From Hemibagrus wyckioides (Eukaryota > Chordata > Actinopteri > Siluriformes > Bagridae): a stretch of 64,000 nt of DNA. A program made the translations under genes and the position numbers. The notes under the pieces were generated by a model that saw nothing but the letters and a program-made list of their open reading frames with translations, did no database searches and had not been told where the DNA came from. The stretch's first letter is position 1. Every line of letters begins with the position of its first letter. Shown in pieces: positions 24,107-37,000 of the stretch. The stretch covers positions 13,812,071-13,876,070 of the forward strand of contig NC_080731.1 in NCBI RefSeq assembly GCF_019097595.1, written 5' to 3'.

Positions 24107-25133
24107 ATTGTGGTAATAAAGAACAAGGTGTTCATTAATGACTAAAAAAAAAAACTACTATCCAGAAGGAAGGAAAAAAGGAGAGAAAAATTGAAAACAA
24201 AAAAAAATTGGAAAAGCATCCAGTTTGTAGCCTCATGATCTCATTATCACTGAACGTAAAATTTAATTTTAATGTATTAAGCGTATTTACTTTGTGTGTG
24301 TTTGTGTGTGTGTGTGTATGTGTTTGAAGGATTAGTGACCATGGTAACGGCCAGCCATCCCTGTTTTGTGATAAATTCTGTTACATATGAGAGTGATTGA
24401 CATGTCTGTTCCTGACCCACAGAATTTAGCAAGTGACTTATTATGCAGTGCTATGTGTCCATGTGTGTGTGTGTGTCCATGTCCGTGTGTGTGTGTAAAT
24501 GGTGTACTTTAAAGGCCCCTTTGGAAGTGTGTCTCTAGGTTTTGCATGTGCAGCATGTTTTTCTGGCCGCTGTTCTCGAGGTACATTGCTGTGGCTTAAC
24601 GCTATTTTCTTTTATGATGGTGCGCTCTAGATATCAGAGAGGAACTCTGTTCACACAGGATGGGTGTGAGAGAGTGTGATAGCATGAGCCGGACAAAGAG
24701 TGTACAGAAAGTTTACACGCTCATGTGCGATTGTGTCCATGTAGGCTTGACCTGAGGTGAAGTAGAGATTTTGTGAAAAGACGGAGGAGTTATGTTGATA
24801 ATCCTGCTCTCTCGATGCAGTACACTGATCTTAAAAGTTTCTCCGTAGTTGTAAGATAGCAGAGCTTTTTCTTTCCAGTTACTTCATTGGATTGTTTCAA
24901 GCTGTATATGTGTGAGTAAAATTAAAATTGTGATTTCTAGCTCAAGTCTCACAAGAGGAAAAGTTCTAAGGAAGAGCAGACCTTTTCGGTGAAGAGGAGT
25001 TTATTTAGACACTTACTAAGTCAGATTATCACCTTTCTACAAATATTATTTAGGAAAATTATGTGGTATTCTGTATGAAGTGCTTTATGAATATTTATTT
25101 TCAAGCTGAAAGAGGAATAATTTGTTTGATTTG
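24107..25133. other. Unique DNA with short GT arrays
   Basis: GT patches at 24294-24319 and 24463-24496. No coding signal. Confidence 0.4.
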
Positions 25134-25135
25134 CT

Positions 25136-25148
25136 CAGGAGGGGGCAG
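25136..25148 (+). promoter_or_regulatory. Weak CTCF-like motif
   Basis: TCAGGAGGGGGCA agrees with CCASYAGRKGGCR at 11 of 13 positions. Confidence 0.2.
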
Positions 25149-26060
25149 CGTTGTTCCATCGAACCCCAGCCCGCTGCTTCACTATGAAGAATTGTGTACA
25201 TTTAAACGAGACCTGATTCTTAGTTACTTGTCTTGCGGAGGACTAAGTAAGTTAATAAAAGCCTTCAAGCTTGACAGCATTCTTAGCAATCCTCAACTTA
25301 AATTGTTCTCTACAATAGTCAGCAAAATTAGCTTTTTATTTAAAATAAATAAATAAAGTTTTGTTTTTTGTTTTTTCCCCCCATCTTTTTTTTTCTTGCA
25401 CAAGTATGGCAATGGGAATCTTCAGCCTGATGTCAATAATGAGGTAATAAAATTATTGGAAAAAATTATTTTTGGCATTTATAATTTTTTAAAAATTAAT
25501 GTTTATTTCAATCTATATTTTTAGCTCTTAATTCATTTTTAAATTTTTTAAATAAAATATGAATTACCAAGAAAATGTGAAGAAAGCTAAATAAATATAT
25601 ATGTATAATAAATTCCCCCTACTAAAAACTTGTCTGAAATTTGTATGAATTTTTAATCTTTTTTTTTTAATCAGTCGACTAATTCAGTTGCTCGACCTTA
25701 TTTATGGAAATCTTTCTGAGATGCTGCTCGTCCTAGGTCACCTGCTGTCTTCTGTCTCCTCTTTTCCATCTCCGCAGTACTTTACCTGCCTTCCTTGTTT
25801 TCTCGCACTCTTTCTCTAAAGTGTGTTCATACTCATGCACACACCCACACTAGCCTTAACCCTTCCTCCTGAGTAATGGCTAAGTCGTAGTGCTGGTCAG
25901 CAAATTGTCACCTGGGTCCCATTAAGAATATTCTTGCTTCAGCACTCACCCCATCAGCTTCTGCCCCTACCCCCCTTTCACCCCGTCCGGCAAATCCATG
26001 GCCTCGCTCCTACAACAGTTTCTCTCTTGTTTTTTTTTTTTGTCCTTTTTTAATCATTCA
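25149..26060. other. Unique to AT-rich DNA
   Basis: 25360-25670 is AT-rich with poly-T runs. 25680-26000 is C/T-rich. The 97-codon frame at 25063-25356 has no recognisable domain. Confidence 0.4.
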
Positions 26061-26411
26061 ACAACAATGAAACAATAAGAACGAGGAGAAAAAAATTCAT
26101 CGTATTTTAGTAATGCCTAAGTACCATCTCTTTAAGTGGAACTCTTTAGACATGGGTGGGTCTAAGAAGAGATGTTTAGGAAAAGACAAAGGCTGTGGGA
26201 CGAGTGTGTTAGGAGTGAGCTTTGTGAACGAGAAGGATCCAGGCTCAGGGGCCTCGGGGCGGCAGGGCTTTGGGTCAAGGCTAGCTGCAGAAGCAGCTCT
26301 TTGTCTCAGGATCCAAACTATTGAAATGCTCTGGGGATGGCTGCTTAACTGTGTTCTGGCAGCTCGTGCTCTGTGCTTGGGCAAAACTGGAAAACAAGCA
26401 CAGCAAGGATG
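26061..26411. promoter_or_regulatory. Candidate regulatory block with paired SOX-type sites
   Basis: AACAATG (26063-26069) and AACAATA (26071-26077) sit in tandem one base apart, like SOX dimer sites. They are followed by about 320 bases of unique sequence that is open for 127 codons on the plus strand and 95 on the minus. Neither frame resembles a known family. Confidence 0.3.
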
Positions 26412-26413
26412 GT

Positions 26414-26461
<48 letters not shown>

Positions 26462-26466
26462 TTCTT
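26412..26466. repeat. (CTTT)n microsatellite
   Basis: About 12 tetranucleotide units. It creates long spurious frames rich in Phe/Leu/Ser. Confidence 0.95.
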
Positions 26467-27182
26467 GTCTTTTTTTCTAATTTGCCTCACATTTAATTCA
26501 CGATTTTTACTTCTTTTATTTCAAGATGACCAACCCGGCACTATTTCACTAAATAATATCTGCTCCTACAGTATTTACTTGCTCAACTTGGAGAATTGAT
26601 TTTACATCTGCTTCCTTCCTGGTTTGTGGGTGAATTCAGATTTGCACCACTTGACGTCCAGGCCACTTACTTTGATTCTGCCAAAGTCTGTAACCAACAG
26701 AGGATTTAGAAATTGTTCTAGCATCTGTCCGATAGTTTTGTTGGCAATTTTGAGGTATATTGTCTCTTCGAACACATCTTAACATCTTTCACAAAACTTC
26801 TTTTTGACATTCTCTTGGCTGTCCTAATCCAAGAACATTGAATATTCAGAACGGTTTGTAGAGGACACCTACGCATCAGCACCTAATTTCATCAATAAAT
26901 TCCCTATAATAAAGAACGGATCTGGGGATGTGGTTCATGTGGTTCTCGGACAGTGAAGGACAAGAGTGTAGCTCTTGCGTTCTCCACTGGACTATACGGT
27001 CTTGATGACAGTTGTATTGCTGGTGAGTTACCAGTCATCTGTCTCTCATCTTATTCTCAGCAAAGCAAATCATCACGTTATTGTAAAGTCAGTCACTTCT
27101 TATTAAGCACTGCTGTACTGAAACAGAGAGAGATGCTGATTTTTCCGTCAGGAGATGAGTACGGTTTGTCTGAATCCATTAA

Positions 27183-27188
<6 letters not shown>
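26467..27188. other. Unique DNA
   Basis: Repeat-free, moderately complex, nothing recognised. Confidence 0.4.

Positions 27189-27220
<32 letters not shown>
27189..27220. repeat. (TC)n microsatellite
   Basis: Pure TC array. Confidence 0.95.
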
Positions 27221-27222
<2 letters not shown>

Positions 27223-28635
27223 TCATCTACCACAGACTTCACTGTCATTGTTCAGTGAGGAGTGGGCCCTGTCGCACCCCGTCCCCTGAATATGACATGC
27301 GCATGGCGGGACATGGCAGCTCCCTTAGAAAAGGCGGCTGTGCAATCATCGACACGCTGTAACCTTACGCCTGCCATTGTCCGTTCCTCCGTCCACTTTC
27401 ATTTGTGTCATACGGTGCCTTTGAGTGGAGAACAAAACTACATTTCACTGATTAAAGAGATGTGATGAGTGCACTTGGCTACTGTCAGCAGCGTGTTAGC
27501 AGCTAGCGCACGTTCCACACACTGTTGGATCATTCCTGCACTCATTTGGGCGTTGTACCTGGGGAATCTCTGAGGCTAGCTTTAAAATATGCTCTAATCA
27601 GAAATAAATGTGCCGGTATGCTGATGTTCATAAATCAGGAAACATATGGAAACAAGAATAGGTTTATTGTTGTATTTAAAAGGCACTCTTTTCTATTACG
27701 TTCGGAATATTGCCTTGATACTCCCTTGATTTTCTGCACAAATCCCTCTTCTGCCCTGATTTGACAGAGTATCTTAAAGCCCTAGAGTGTGTGAAACTCC
27801 TGTGCTGGAGAGAGAGAGAGAGAGAGAGCGGGAATGAATCTGCGTGTGAGCTTATCTCATCGTTGACTGGCTTGACCTTGCCCCACTCTCGGTATCCTCC
27901 TGTGTTTGCGTTTCACCCAGCTGTAAAATTAGATGGAACGAGCCCACTGTAAATCAGAAATAGCAGACCGCGCTGCCCGTTCCTGTCCGAGTTTCTCCAG
28001 AGTGCCTGACCTTAAGAGTCCTCAGGCTGCTGAAGGGAAGGCTGGACCGCCTTTGGCAAAGGGTTGACAGGAAATGTGAAGTGACTCTCGATCTAGCAGA
28101 CAATCTAAATAGTGTGTGCCTTGCTATATAATATTGAACACTGAGGTCTTGTCATTTTTTTTATAGAAAAGATAGCTGTCTTTAGACTTCCTATGTTTGG
28201 AAGCAGACAGAAGTATTTGTATGACTATAATTTATCTGTCAGGATTAGAACAGTATTTAAAGCGGATCATAAACTTTTTTCCCCAAACTATTTTTTTTCT
28301 CGAACATTCACAAAAACCTTAAAAAAGTAAAACTAAAAAGCAGAAACAAAGCACTGAAACACTGTTAGGCCACGGTAATATAACTACAGCAATAATTAGT
28401 GTTTTTTTTCTTTGTGATTTCATCAATAAAATTATCACTCAATCAAGTTGCATTAACGTGTCTATATCATTCTACTAGCTGGTGAATTGAGTTGTTTACT
28501 CTAAAGCTGAAGTCTGCAGAAAAATCTAGCCATACACTCATAATCATACAGTGCACACCACAGTGTACAATATATACTGCTAGAGATTAATAATGGCCTG
28601 AGTTACAAATTGCTGACACAATGAGTGACGCAAAG
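27221..28635. promoter_or_regulatory. Candidate regulatory stretch
   Basis: 27250-27470, 27500-27760 and 27850-28080 are unique and relatively GC-rich. A (GA)n tract sits at 27808-27829. 28100-28630 is AT-rich and plain. Regulatory role is inferred from texture only. Confidence 0.25.
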
Positions 28636-28677
<42 letters not shown>

Positions 28678-28678
28678 T
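28636..28678. repeat. (ATT)n microsatellite
   Basis: About 14 trinucleotide units. Confidence 0.95.
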
Positions 28679-29860
28679 GCCAGAGACAGTTGACTATTTT
28701 GTGTCTCTAGGTAGAAATATTTAGCTGCAAAAAGGTTTTTTAAATTAGATTATATTTATTTATTTAAAGTTACTCTTCCTCTCTCATGTCTTCCACACAT
28801 ATTTCATTTTTTTTATTGTTAGATGGCAGCTAAATGCTCACATAGACCCTTTTTTTTGTGATTGATATGCCTGCATTTCCTGTGCCCATTGTGGCTCCAG
28901 ATTCCTGTTCTTGGCTGAACAGAGTGAAACCTGATGTCATCTACTGATGTCCTCCACATGCCTCAGGGTTTGAATTGTGTTTTCTGTGATGCTTTTCTGC
29001 TTATCACAGTTGTAAAGAGTGTTTAGAGTGGTTACTGTAGCCTTCATGTCGCCTGGCCGTTCTCCTCTGACATTTCCCATCAAGAGACGTTTCTGACTGC
29101 AGAACACTGTCACTCTCTAGATGTGTTTGTTTTTTATCCACATGATTCTGTATAAACTGTAAAACGTAAAACCAAAGGCTGCAGTGTGGGACATGAAATG
29201 CTCAAACCAACCCATCTCGCACCAGCAACCATGCCATGCTGAGAGTTTTTTACTCTTTCCCCATTCTGATGTTTTTTTGTGAACATTAACTGATGCTCTT
29301 GACCTGTATCTGGATGATTCCTGCATTAAGCTGCTGCCACATGATTGGCCGATCAGGCAACTGAATAAATAGTGTCTAGTTTTACCTATTAAAATGGCTG
29401 GTGGGTGTACTTTGATCTACAATACAACAGAAATGATCACTAAGGTATAGACTTGACTTGTGAAAATGAGTGTTGTAGCTCTGCCACACTGCTTCTGTTA
29501 TTTAGCCGTTCTCAGAGCTAAGCACTTGTTCCAGATGCCTGCGTCTCAGGGAAATGCAGCTTTCTAACACTGTCAGGCTTTTTCACCTTTGCAGTGGCAG
29601 GCGGCTGAATTTCTGTCTCGGAAATTCAGTGTGAATGTTTAGTCGCCAGCCTTCGCTTTCCCTCATTTTGTATTTTTTAATAGCAGCGTAGGTCCTTAGC
29701 CACAACAAAGGGATAAATACAAAACTCACTGTAGGTCTCAAAGGAAAGACCTTGGACATGACATGTGTCAGAGCATGATAAATTGGCTCGGTGTCTGTTC
29801 AATTTCTAATGCAAAGCTCTAGAAAGCAGGAGGGCGAACGAGGAAGAGAGGAAGTGAGAA
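28679..29860. other. Unique DNA
   Basis: No gene or repeat family recognised. Confidence 0.4.
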
Positions 29861-29902
29861 AGGAGGGAGGGGGGGAGTGGGAGGGAGGGATAGAGGGAGG
29901 GT
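29861..29902 (+). other. G-quadruplex-prone G-rich tract
   Basis: At least five runs of three or more G within about 40 bases, spaced by 1-6 bases, in a purine-only context. Confidence 0.6.
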
Positions 29903-30080
29903 TTGGACGTTTGGGAGAGCTGAGAGCCTCAGAGGGTGTGTTTGTTTATGCGTGTGTTTGTGTGTGGATGTGCATGAGCATGTGTGTGGACCAGATAAGA
30001 CCACTGAAGTTTTGGTGCAGGTTGCTGACTTTCCACCCTTCATAGGTGCATTTTGGCAGCCAATCAGCTGTGTGATAAGT

Positions 30081-30082
<2 letters not shown>

Positions 30083-30121
<39 letters not shown>
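30083..30121. repeat. (GA)n microsatellite
   Basis: About 19 GA units, 180 bases downstream of the G-rich tract. Confidence 0.95.
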
Positions 30122-30124
<3 letters not shown>

Positions 30125-31254
30125 GGCAGAATATGGCAATGAATAGGATTTTATGACTGGGGATGACAGCTAAGTCATCCACAAGAACTAACAAACTCTC
30201 CTCTACACACACACACATACACACACACCAAACTCGTTCAGCATCCTGTAGACTCACATCCTCTGTTTTTATCTGGTTATTTATTTCTGTCTCTTTTGAC
30301 AGCCTCAGTAGTTGCGTCCAGGAAGAAAAGAAAAGGAAATAAAAGAGGGCATAAAAAAATGTGATAAAGTGATGATGTTCCAAGAGATGCGCTGCTAATA
30401 ATCTTCCACTGCTAATCAGTTGTGAGGAGTTGGCTGCCTGACATACTCTCTGTACTGGGAAAGACAGGAGGGTGCTGGCCAAATCCAGCTTGGTCCTTAG
30501 AAGACAAACTAGTGTGTGTGTGTGTGTGTGTGTGTACACATGTGTATATGCTAAAGAAAGAATGTATAATACATCCTGCACCTTTGGATAGTGTCTTTAC
30601 AATTGATCTGCGTGGGGACAAAGCTGATATTATGCTAATGGCAATCTAATCATAGAGCAAAACGTTGGTGTGAAAAGCACTGGCACGTAACGTGTATAGC
30701 AGCTCAGCGCTCTGTGTATGGCCCCCCACTGCTTAGCCTTTTCTTTGCTTTTTATTCTTATGGAAGTGGGGGTGGTGGTGGCACACTCTAATGTTGAGTA
30801 AATGTGGAGTAGGTAGAGTTAAATAAAGGGAGTGGGAGAACAAGCATATTTTTTTTTCCTGCTTAAAAAACGCATCCTGAGAAATGTCCTTATTCTCCTT
30901 ATGGCGACAGAGCTGAAGTGTTTCCCCACTAATAGATAAATAAATCCACTATTCAACAAACATGGTGGACAATATAAAATCTACATTATATTATATATTA
31001 GATTTTATGTAATGAATTCCCTCATGCAGGTCCAGGAATGTAAATTACAGCAAATGTACTACAAATCAGCAGTGTACCAGTAAATTACTATATTATACTA
31101 TAATATGACCATAGTGCATGACAATTACACTGGTCGATGAAATAAAAAGCAAAATCCTCTGAAAGTTACTCAAAAATCCTTTGTAATTATACATGCTTAA
31201 AATTCTGTCGTCCTGCTCATAGTGAAGCAAAAGTATATCCCGGGAACACTGGTG
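30122..31254. other. Unique DNA with short CA/GT arrays
   Basis: (AC)n at 30205-30228 and (GT)n at 30511-30535. The 211-codon minus-strand frame spanning 29946-30581 is an artefact of these arrays. 30940-31200 is AT-rich. Confidence 0.4.
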
Positions 31255-31289
31255 ATAAAGTGAAAGGGACACCAGTCCTTCAGAGGTCA

Positions 31290-31321
<32 letters not shown>

Positions 31322-31360
31322 TTTTTTATATGTGAGGAAACCAGAGAATCCAGAAGAAAC
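31255..31360. repeat. Fragment of the SINE-related fish repeat around a (CA)n array
   Basis: GGGACACCAGTCCTTCAGAG (31265-31284) precedes the CA array (31290-31320), and AGGAAACCAGAGAATCC (31335-31351) follows. Both flank modules also occur in the family copies at 5291-5580 and 47570-47740. The expanded array replaced the middle. Confidence 0.5.
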
Positions 31361-31813
31361 CAGTATGCTTATAATAAACTTTTATTATTTATATTCTGTC
31401 AGTACACTGTATACAAAATATGCTGTACACTATACACTATTTACTCAGCATACAAATTATTTTTAGCTGCAATAAACAAATATGTGTTTGACATCCAGGT
31501 TTGGTCCAGATATTTAAATTAGAGATGAGTTTTATTATCTGTTTGGAATTGTGTTTGATTCTGGAACCTTATCAGCCGATATCAACATCTAGCCAACAGT
31601 TTTTCCTTTAACATCTACTCAAAAACTATTTTAGCTTTTACAGAAAATAACAACTTTTTTTTAAAATAACTAAAACACACAAAGACACTCACATTACATA
31701 TAAATGTAAATATAAATAAGCTATCAAATAAAAAAAAACAATCAAATCACAGTCAGTGTGTGTGTGTGTGTGTGTGAGAATGTTATTATTGTTATATTTG
31801 TTTTTGTAGGACC
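31361..31813. other. AT-rich spacer
   Basis: Nothing recognised. (GT)n at 31756-31777. Confidence 0.4.
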
Positions 31814-31869
<56 letters not shown>

Positions 31870-31880
31870 GTTATTATTGC

Positions 31881-31912
<32 letters not shown>
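31814..31912. repeat. (ATT)n microsatellite
   Basis: About 99 bases, interrupted by GTT and GCT units near 31868-31880. Confidence 0.95.
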
Positions 31913-31914
<2 letters not shown>

Positions 31915-32089
31915 TGGCTTATTGGCTGCTACCAGCAAGTTCTTGCTATCAGATTGGTGTTTCCAAAGTATTATATTTGTAATTCCTGTTCATTACTAAA
32001 AAAAGTTCTTTATTATCTCAGATAAAACAGACAATTGTAAAAGTATTTGCTTAGTTTGTGATACATATGACTCTGATATCATGTACATA

Positions 32090-32400
32090 TAGCTTTAAAA
32101 ACAATTTGAAGTGTGTTAGTAAGCCAGCAGAACAGGTTCAGTGCACTTTGGTATAAATTTTATAGATCTGTGTTATTATACTGCAGGGATTTCTCCCATT
32201 CTTGTAAAATATCGTGGTGTTTTGATGATGATGAGGGTACAGATTGCTCTATTCATCAAACCAGCCTTCATGCCCTGTGGAGGGGGTGGAGTCATTCTGG
32301 TGAAGACCACTCCCATCAGGATAGAAACCTTTCCTCAGAGCTTAAAGCTGAAGAACTTTGCACTGATTTGCAGTGACACTGATTTGTTTTCTTCAGCCTG
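32090..32400. mobile_element. Probable Tc1-like transposon remnant
   Basis: Modules such as TCTCCCATTCTTGTAAAATA (32190-32209) and GAAGACCACTCCCATCAGGA (32302-32321) match, from memory, a decayed Tc1-related fish repeat in which the transposase lies on the minus strand. No intact frame or ends. Confidence 0.4.
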
Positions 32401-32625
32401 TCACCAGTCTGTATATGTTCATAAATTATATGAGTTGTAGATTGTACACGCTACAGCTAAGAGTGTGCCTGACTTCCAAAATCAATCTATTTTCTTTATG
32501 CAGAAACAAGCACACATTAGTCCTGCACTGTAGTTCATACAGAAGCTATGTCCATGCTTGACACCTGTAAGGAAGGCTCTGATGCTTCCCTGCCCTTTAA
32601 CTGAAGAGGGCTGGAGTGTAATATG

Positions 32626-32628
<3 letters not shown>
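32401..32628. other. Unique DNA
   Basis: Nothing recognised. Confidence 0.4.
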
Positions 32629-32670
<42 letters not shown>

Positions 32671-32679
32671 TGTGAGTGT
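32629..32679. repeat. (GT)n microsatellite
   Basis: About 51 bases. Confidence 0.95.
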
Positions 32680-32903
32680 GCTCATTGCTTCTCTCCTCCA
32701 TGGGTCACTGAGATCCAGAAAGTCCCATCCCAACTCCTTACCGCTATTTACCTTCTGTCGTCCACTGAGAATATGTTATATTGAAGTTATTTTATGCTCG
32801 GCTTACCATTCTCACTTTCACTTTTCTGCATCATGTCTCTTCGGCTCTCCCCTATTTTCCATTCTTATTTCCTCTCCAGTTGTATTCCTTCCATTTTGGA
32901 AAG

Positions 32904-32905
<2 letters not shown>

Positions 32906-32992
<87 letters not shown>
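32906..32992. repeat. (GA)n(GAAA)n purine tract
   Basis: An uninterrupted 87-base purine run: GA array to about 32940, then about 13 GAAA units. It underlies a spurious 189-codon frame. Confidence 0.95.
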
Positions 32993-32994
<2 letters not shown>

Positions 32995-33600
32995 GGTATT
33001 ATTTCACATCATTTTGCTTTCTTTGAAAAAATGTCTGGTAAAAAATGCAATCATGTTTTGTAGTTTTTTTATATTGTTACAGTTATTACAGTGGTGTAAT
33101 AATACACATCATGGTAATTGTAAATAATAAGCTACAAATGAATGTAAAGAGTTAAAAATGTGCAGAAAACAACTGATATTTAAGGCTTTAATGTCAAAAG
33201 CAGAAAATATATTAAAAGGCAAAGAATCATGTTTATCTGGTCAGGATTTATTATAGTGTTGTAAAAACAAGAAAAAAAAATTGAAATGTAATGCAGTTGA
33301 ATCAGAATAGTACCAGAATCTCTAATACAAAAAAAATAAAGATAATTTTGCAGTGTGTGAATCACATTAGGAGAATGAGGCTAATGAGCTGAAAGGCAGG
33401 TGTGTGTGTGTGTGTGTGTGTGGGTCTGGTCTGTGAAATTCTGATTCTCATCAGTGCAGCAGAGACGATCTTACAGTGAATACACAAATTTACACAAGCA
33501 GTAGAAATGTGTAGACAGTTCTAAATGTGTACATTTGTTTTTCTACTGTCTATAGACAAAATATGGCAAAACACACACACACACACACACAGACGTGTTA
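32993..33600. other. AT-rich spacer
   Basis: No gene. (GT)n at 33402-33422 and (AC)n at 33571-33591. Confidence 0.4.
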
Positions 33601-35060
33601 GCATGAAGCAAGTGCTTGATAATGCTGAGTTTGCGAGTCTGAAGGGAATTGGAATGCTTTGCCTCAGCTAGGCCCTGATTTTATTATTTTTTTATTTCTT
33701 GCTCTAGCACCCTTATATGAATGAACCCTCTGAAGCCTTTACCACAATAAAGTAGACAACCACATGTTCAGCGTGATCTTGCATCTCAATTTGCTTTCTT
33801 TTCTGTCATACTCCGAATGACGCGAAGCCCTTTAGAACTTCCTGGTGCACTGGGTTGGTGAAAGAATCCTGAAAAACGTGCTTTTGTTTTGTAGGCTTCT
33901 AAAGTTCAGTTCTCTAATAAGGCTGGAGTGAGCGCTCTCCTCTAAACAGCAGTGCCAACGCTTTTGAAGAGATATTAGAGAAGCAAATGAAAGGACAAAG
34001 ATGTGCTATGGAATACAAAAGTTAATAATCCAGGGGTTTGATGAATGGCCCAGCAAATGCTTCTTGATTTGGCCCTAAATTGCACGGCTTTGCACCGTCT
34101 TAATTTATTCGCCTTCCTTGTTGACTATGCAAGGTCTTGGAAATCCAGAGGACACCGTTGGTAATATATGGTAAATAATGCACGTTAGACTACACCTGTC
34201 CACTCCATACAGTTATGTCCTGCTAGATTGTGCCTCGTCCTCGTGTCCCCCTTCTCAGCCTTCGCCGTATTCCTTCCCAAATGTTAGCCAGCAGGAAGAC
34301 AAGCTTGAGGCGGTATAGAGGCTCACACATATCTTTTTATTGCCACATACATCAAGCGTGTTGAGACATCCAAAAGAGACTGCGTGATCCGCGCCGATCC
34401 ATTAATCATCATTCATTGTATGTTAATAAATTCAGAATTTCCCCATTTACCATGCGGGCCGTTCGCACGTAGCGGCAACGCAACCTTTCCAGAGCCCATA
34501 AATCACGCAGCCCGAGTCATTTGACAGAGCAGCCTAAACACAGTGCTCCAGTCAGTCCCGCGGGCACAAACACATGATCTAATAGGCCTGCATCAGACCT
34601 GAGAGTCATGCCGGAGCCTGGCATGTGCCACTGATAGAAGCGCTCAGAGAACATTGTTGATCCAGGGAATAAATTGAAGCCGAAGGCCTTGTCTTTCTCC
34701 GAAGTGTGCCGTGTTCCAATGGAGGCCCCTTTTGGCTGTGTTGCATTGACAGGAACACTCAGCTAATGGTGTTTCAAGGAATGTAGGACCCTTATTAAAT
34801 TTAATTTCCTTGTTTCCATCTGTAAAGAATGGACTGGTGGTAAGCATGCTGTCAATAACCCTTTTTTATTTATAGTTCGTGAGCCGCTGAGAGGAGGAGT
34901 TGCTTGCAGAGTTGGCCGAATAAAAGTGATGCTGGAGCCTTTCTCAAGCTGATCAGATAGAGACCTGCTGCAGGCAGTTATATATGACAGTTAATTACTG
35001 CCTGTGGTCCAGAGGGAGCACGCTTTTGTCTTCATTTGGCAGACGATCAAAAAACATCAC
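33601..35060. promoter_or_regulatory. Candidate regulatory block, 1.4 kb
   Basis: Repeat-free, complex sequence. 34380-34570 is CpG-containing, with CATAAAT (34499-34505 region; CDX/HOX-like) and TTTGACAG (34519-34526; MEIS/PBX-like). AT-rich words are fewer than in the flanks. No exon signal. Cross-species conservation is the decisive test. Confidence 0.4.
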
Positions 35061-37000
35061 CTGAAATCATGAAAGCTGTTCAAATCTTGGCATATAGATT
35101 TGTTCTGAAGTCACTGTGACACCTAGACAGCCTTTAAAGTCTTTACTAGTTTACTATAAAGGAAAATAAACAGAAAGACATATTTAAAGTCTAAAAAAAA
35201 TAATGTGCCAATAGAATACAATCCACAATACAATGTAGATGTATATTGATTATTTTAGAACCCAGGGATAGCCAAAAAAAGCAGGATTGTGCTTTCTAAG
35301 TCAGATTTTGATATTTTTTGCCTTGAGAAGAATCATCAGTACTGTTTCCAAAATCACCCCTGAAAATAACAGCGTCTCTTTTCATCTTCTTGATGGAAAG
35401 AACAAACACGTTCCACGTGCCACAGATACCTCTGTGCATCCGATTAGCCGATTAGCAGCTCTCAAAACAGGGACTTCCTGTAAAAGCTCAGAATTGTCAG
35501 CAGATCATGAGTTGTTGTTCTGTATGTGATGCAGAGACTGTTCTATAGGGCGATTACTGAGATAATGCCATCACAAGTTAATCACCACAGCCTACGGCAG
35601 GCACACCGCTGTGTTATGCAAAGCGTTTCACTGCACAGTAAATGGAAAATAGAGATGTGTGTGAGGAGTCTGTTGTTTTTTTTCCCTTTCTCCTATAAAT
35701 GTGATATCTTCTTTTACTTTCTTAGAGATAAGTAAGCTTTCCTCTCTCTCCTGGTGTTGAAGAAAAACTTTGCTTTAACTACTCTGTGATTTATTCGCTA
35801 TAGCGCTGCTGTGAGATGGCGCATGCAGTGTGTACTGTACGGTCTAAAGGATGGCTTGTTTTTGTCCAAATAAGTGTTGAGGTAAATTCCTTCTGTTAGC
35901 TGCAGACAGAGGATTAATATTTGTCAGAAGCTGCCTTGGAAATGTAGTGCACCAAAATGGCAGGTTCCTAATGATTTTAGCTGTAAATGTCAGCATATGT
36001 CTCGTAGGTGTGTGTCAGCCTGAGAAAATACTTCACTTGATTAGATTTTGTCATTTTCTGTTCTACTATAGTTTGTCTTTTATATGTATCTCAACCAACA
36101 TTTTACAACCTAGTGACCTCCAAAATCAAAGACAGGAAACTGAATCAAATTTTTTTCAAAATTTAATATTTAAAAAAATATATTTACTTTAATTAAATTC
36201 ACTTTATAAAAATGTACAGAAAAACTATTTGAAGATTTCTGGAGTGGTCAGTTCTAGCTAAACTGAATTATGTGATTAACTTGAACCTAAATATAACTAT
36301 CTAGCTGTGGACCAAATGTACACAGTTAAGATTTATTAAAATGTGGTTATTACATTATCCTTTTACACTCACAAATATTTCAATGATTTACTTACTCGTC
36401 ATAGGATAGTCCATGTCAGGTTGACCAGAAGCGCCAAAGCCGGGTCATACAGCCAGAGAGAAGAGGCAGAGACAGACTGATGTCAAAGCAGGGCAAAGGC
36501 AATTTCTTCCTTAAAGATCAGACAGAATCAGTCTGTATGTGTATTAATGCATCAGGTCTGTGGTTTATGACTGAAGAGTCACACAGAGTTTTTTAGTTAC
36601 AGTAACTAACTCCTGTTATTTACATTTAGCTATCAAAATAATTCACTGTGATCAAGTCATATAAATTTATAAGTTACTGTAATTAATAAATTACATCATA
36701 TTAATTACCCATGATGCAATGCATATTAAAGTTAAATACTGTATAATTATATTATAGTGCAGTTATTTACTATAGTATTATATTATAACTGCAGTCTATA
36801 TTAGATGCAGAAAAAAAACATGTAATTTTACATCATTTTTGTCCAGAATTCATCTGACATCTGATGGGTTTTCCCAGTCTGCCTCACATATACGGTACAC
36901 TACAATCCTCTAAACAGCACAGCATTGATTTTATGTATGAGAAACAATTTCACAGAGCTACATACTGCATTAGCATGCTCTAAGACTTATTTAGAAGCAC
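35061..37000. other. Unique to AT-rich DNA
   Basis: 35390-35520 and 35800-36000 are mixed. 36120-36380 and 36640-36830 are AT-rich. Possible old repeat at 36415-36520, not assigned. Confidence 0.35.

Noticed and set aside
29946..30581. 211-codon minus-strand open frame
   Set aside because: It crosses GT, AC and GA arrays; residue content (His/Thr and Ser/Leu runs) is what those arrays encode. No domain.
32558..33127. 189-codon plus-strand open frame
   Set aside because: Passes through GT, GA and GAAA arrays (Cys-Val, Arg-Glu and Lys-Glu runs).
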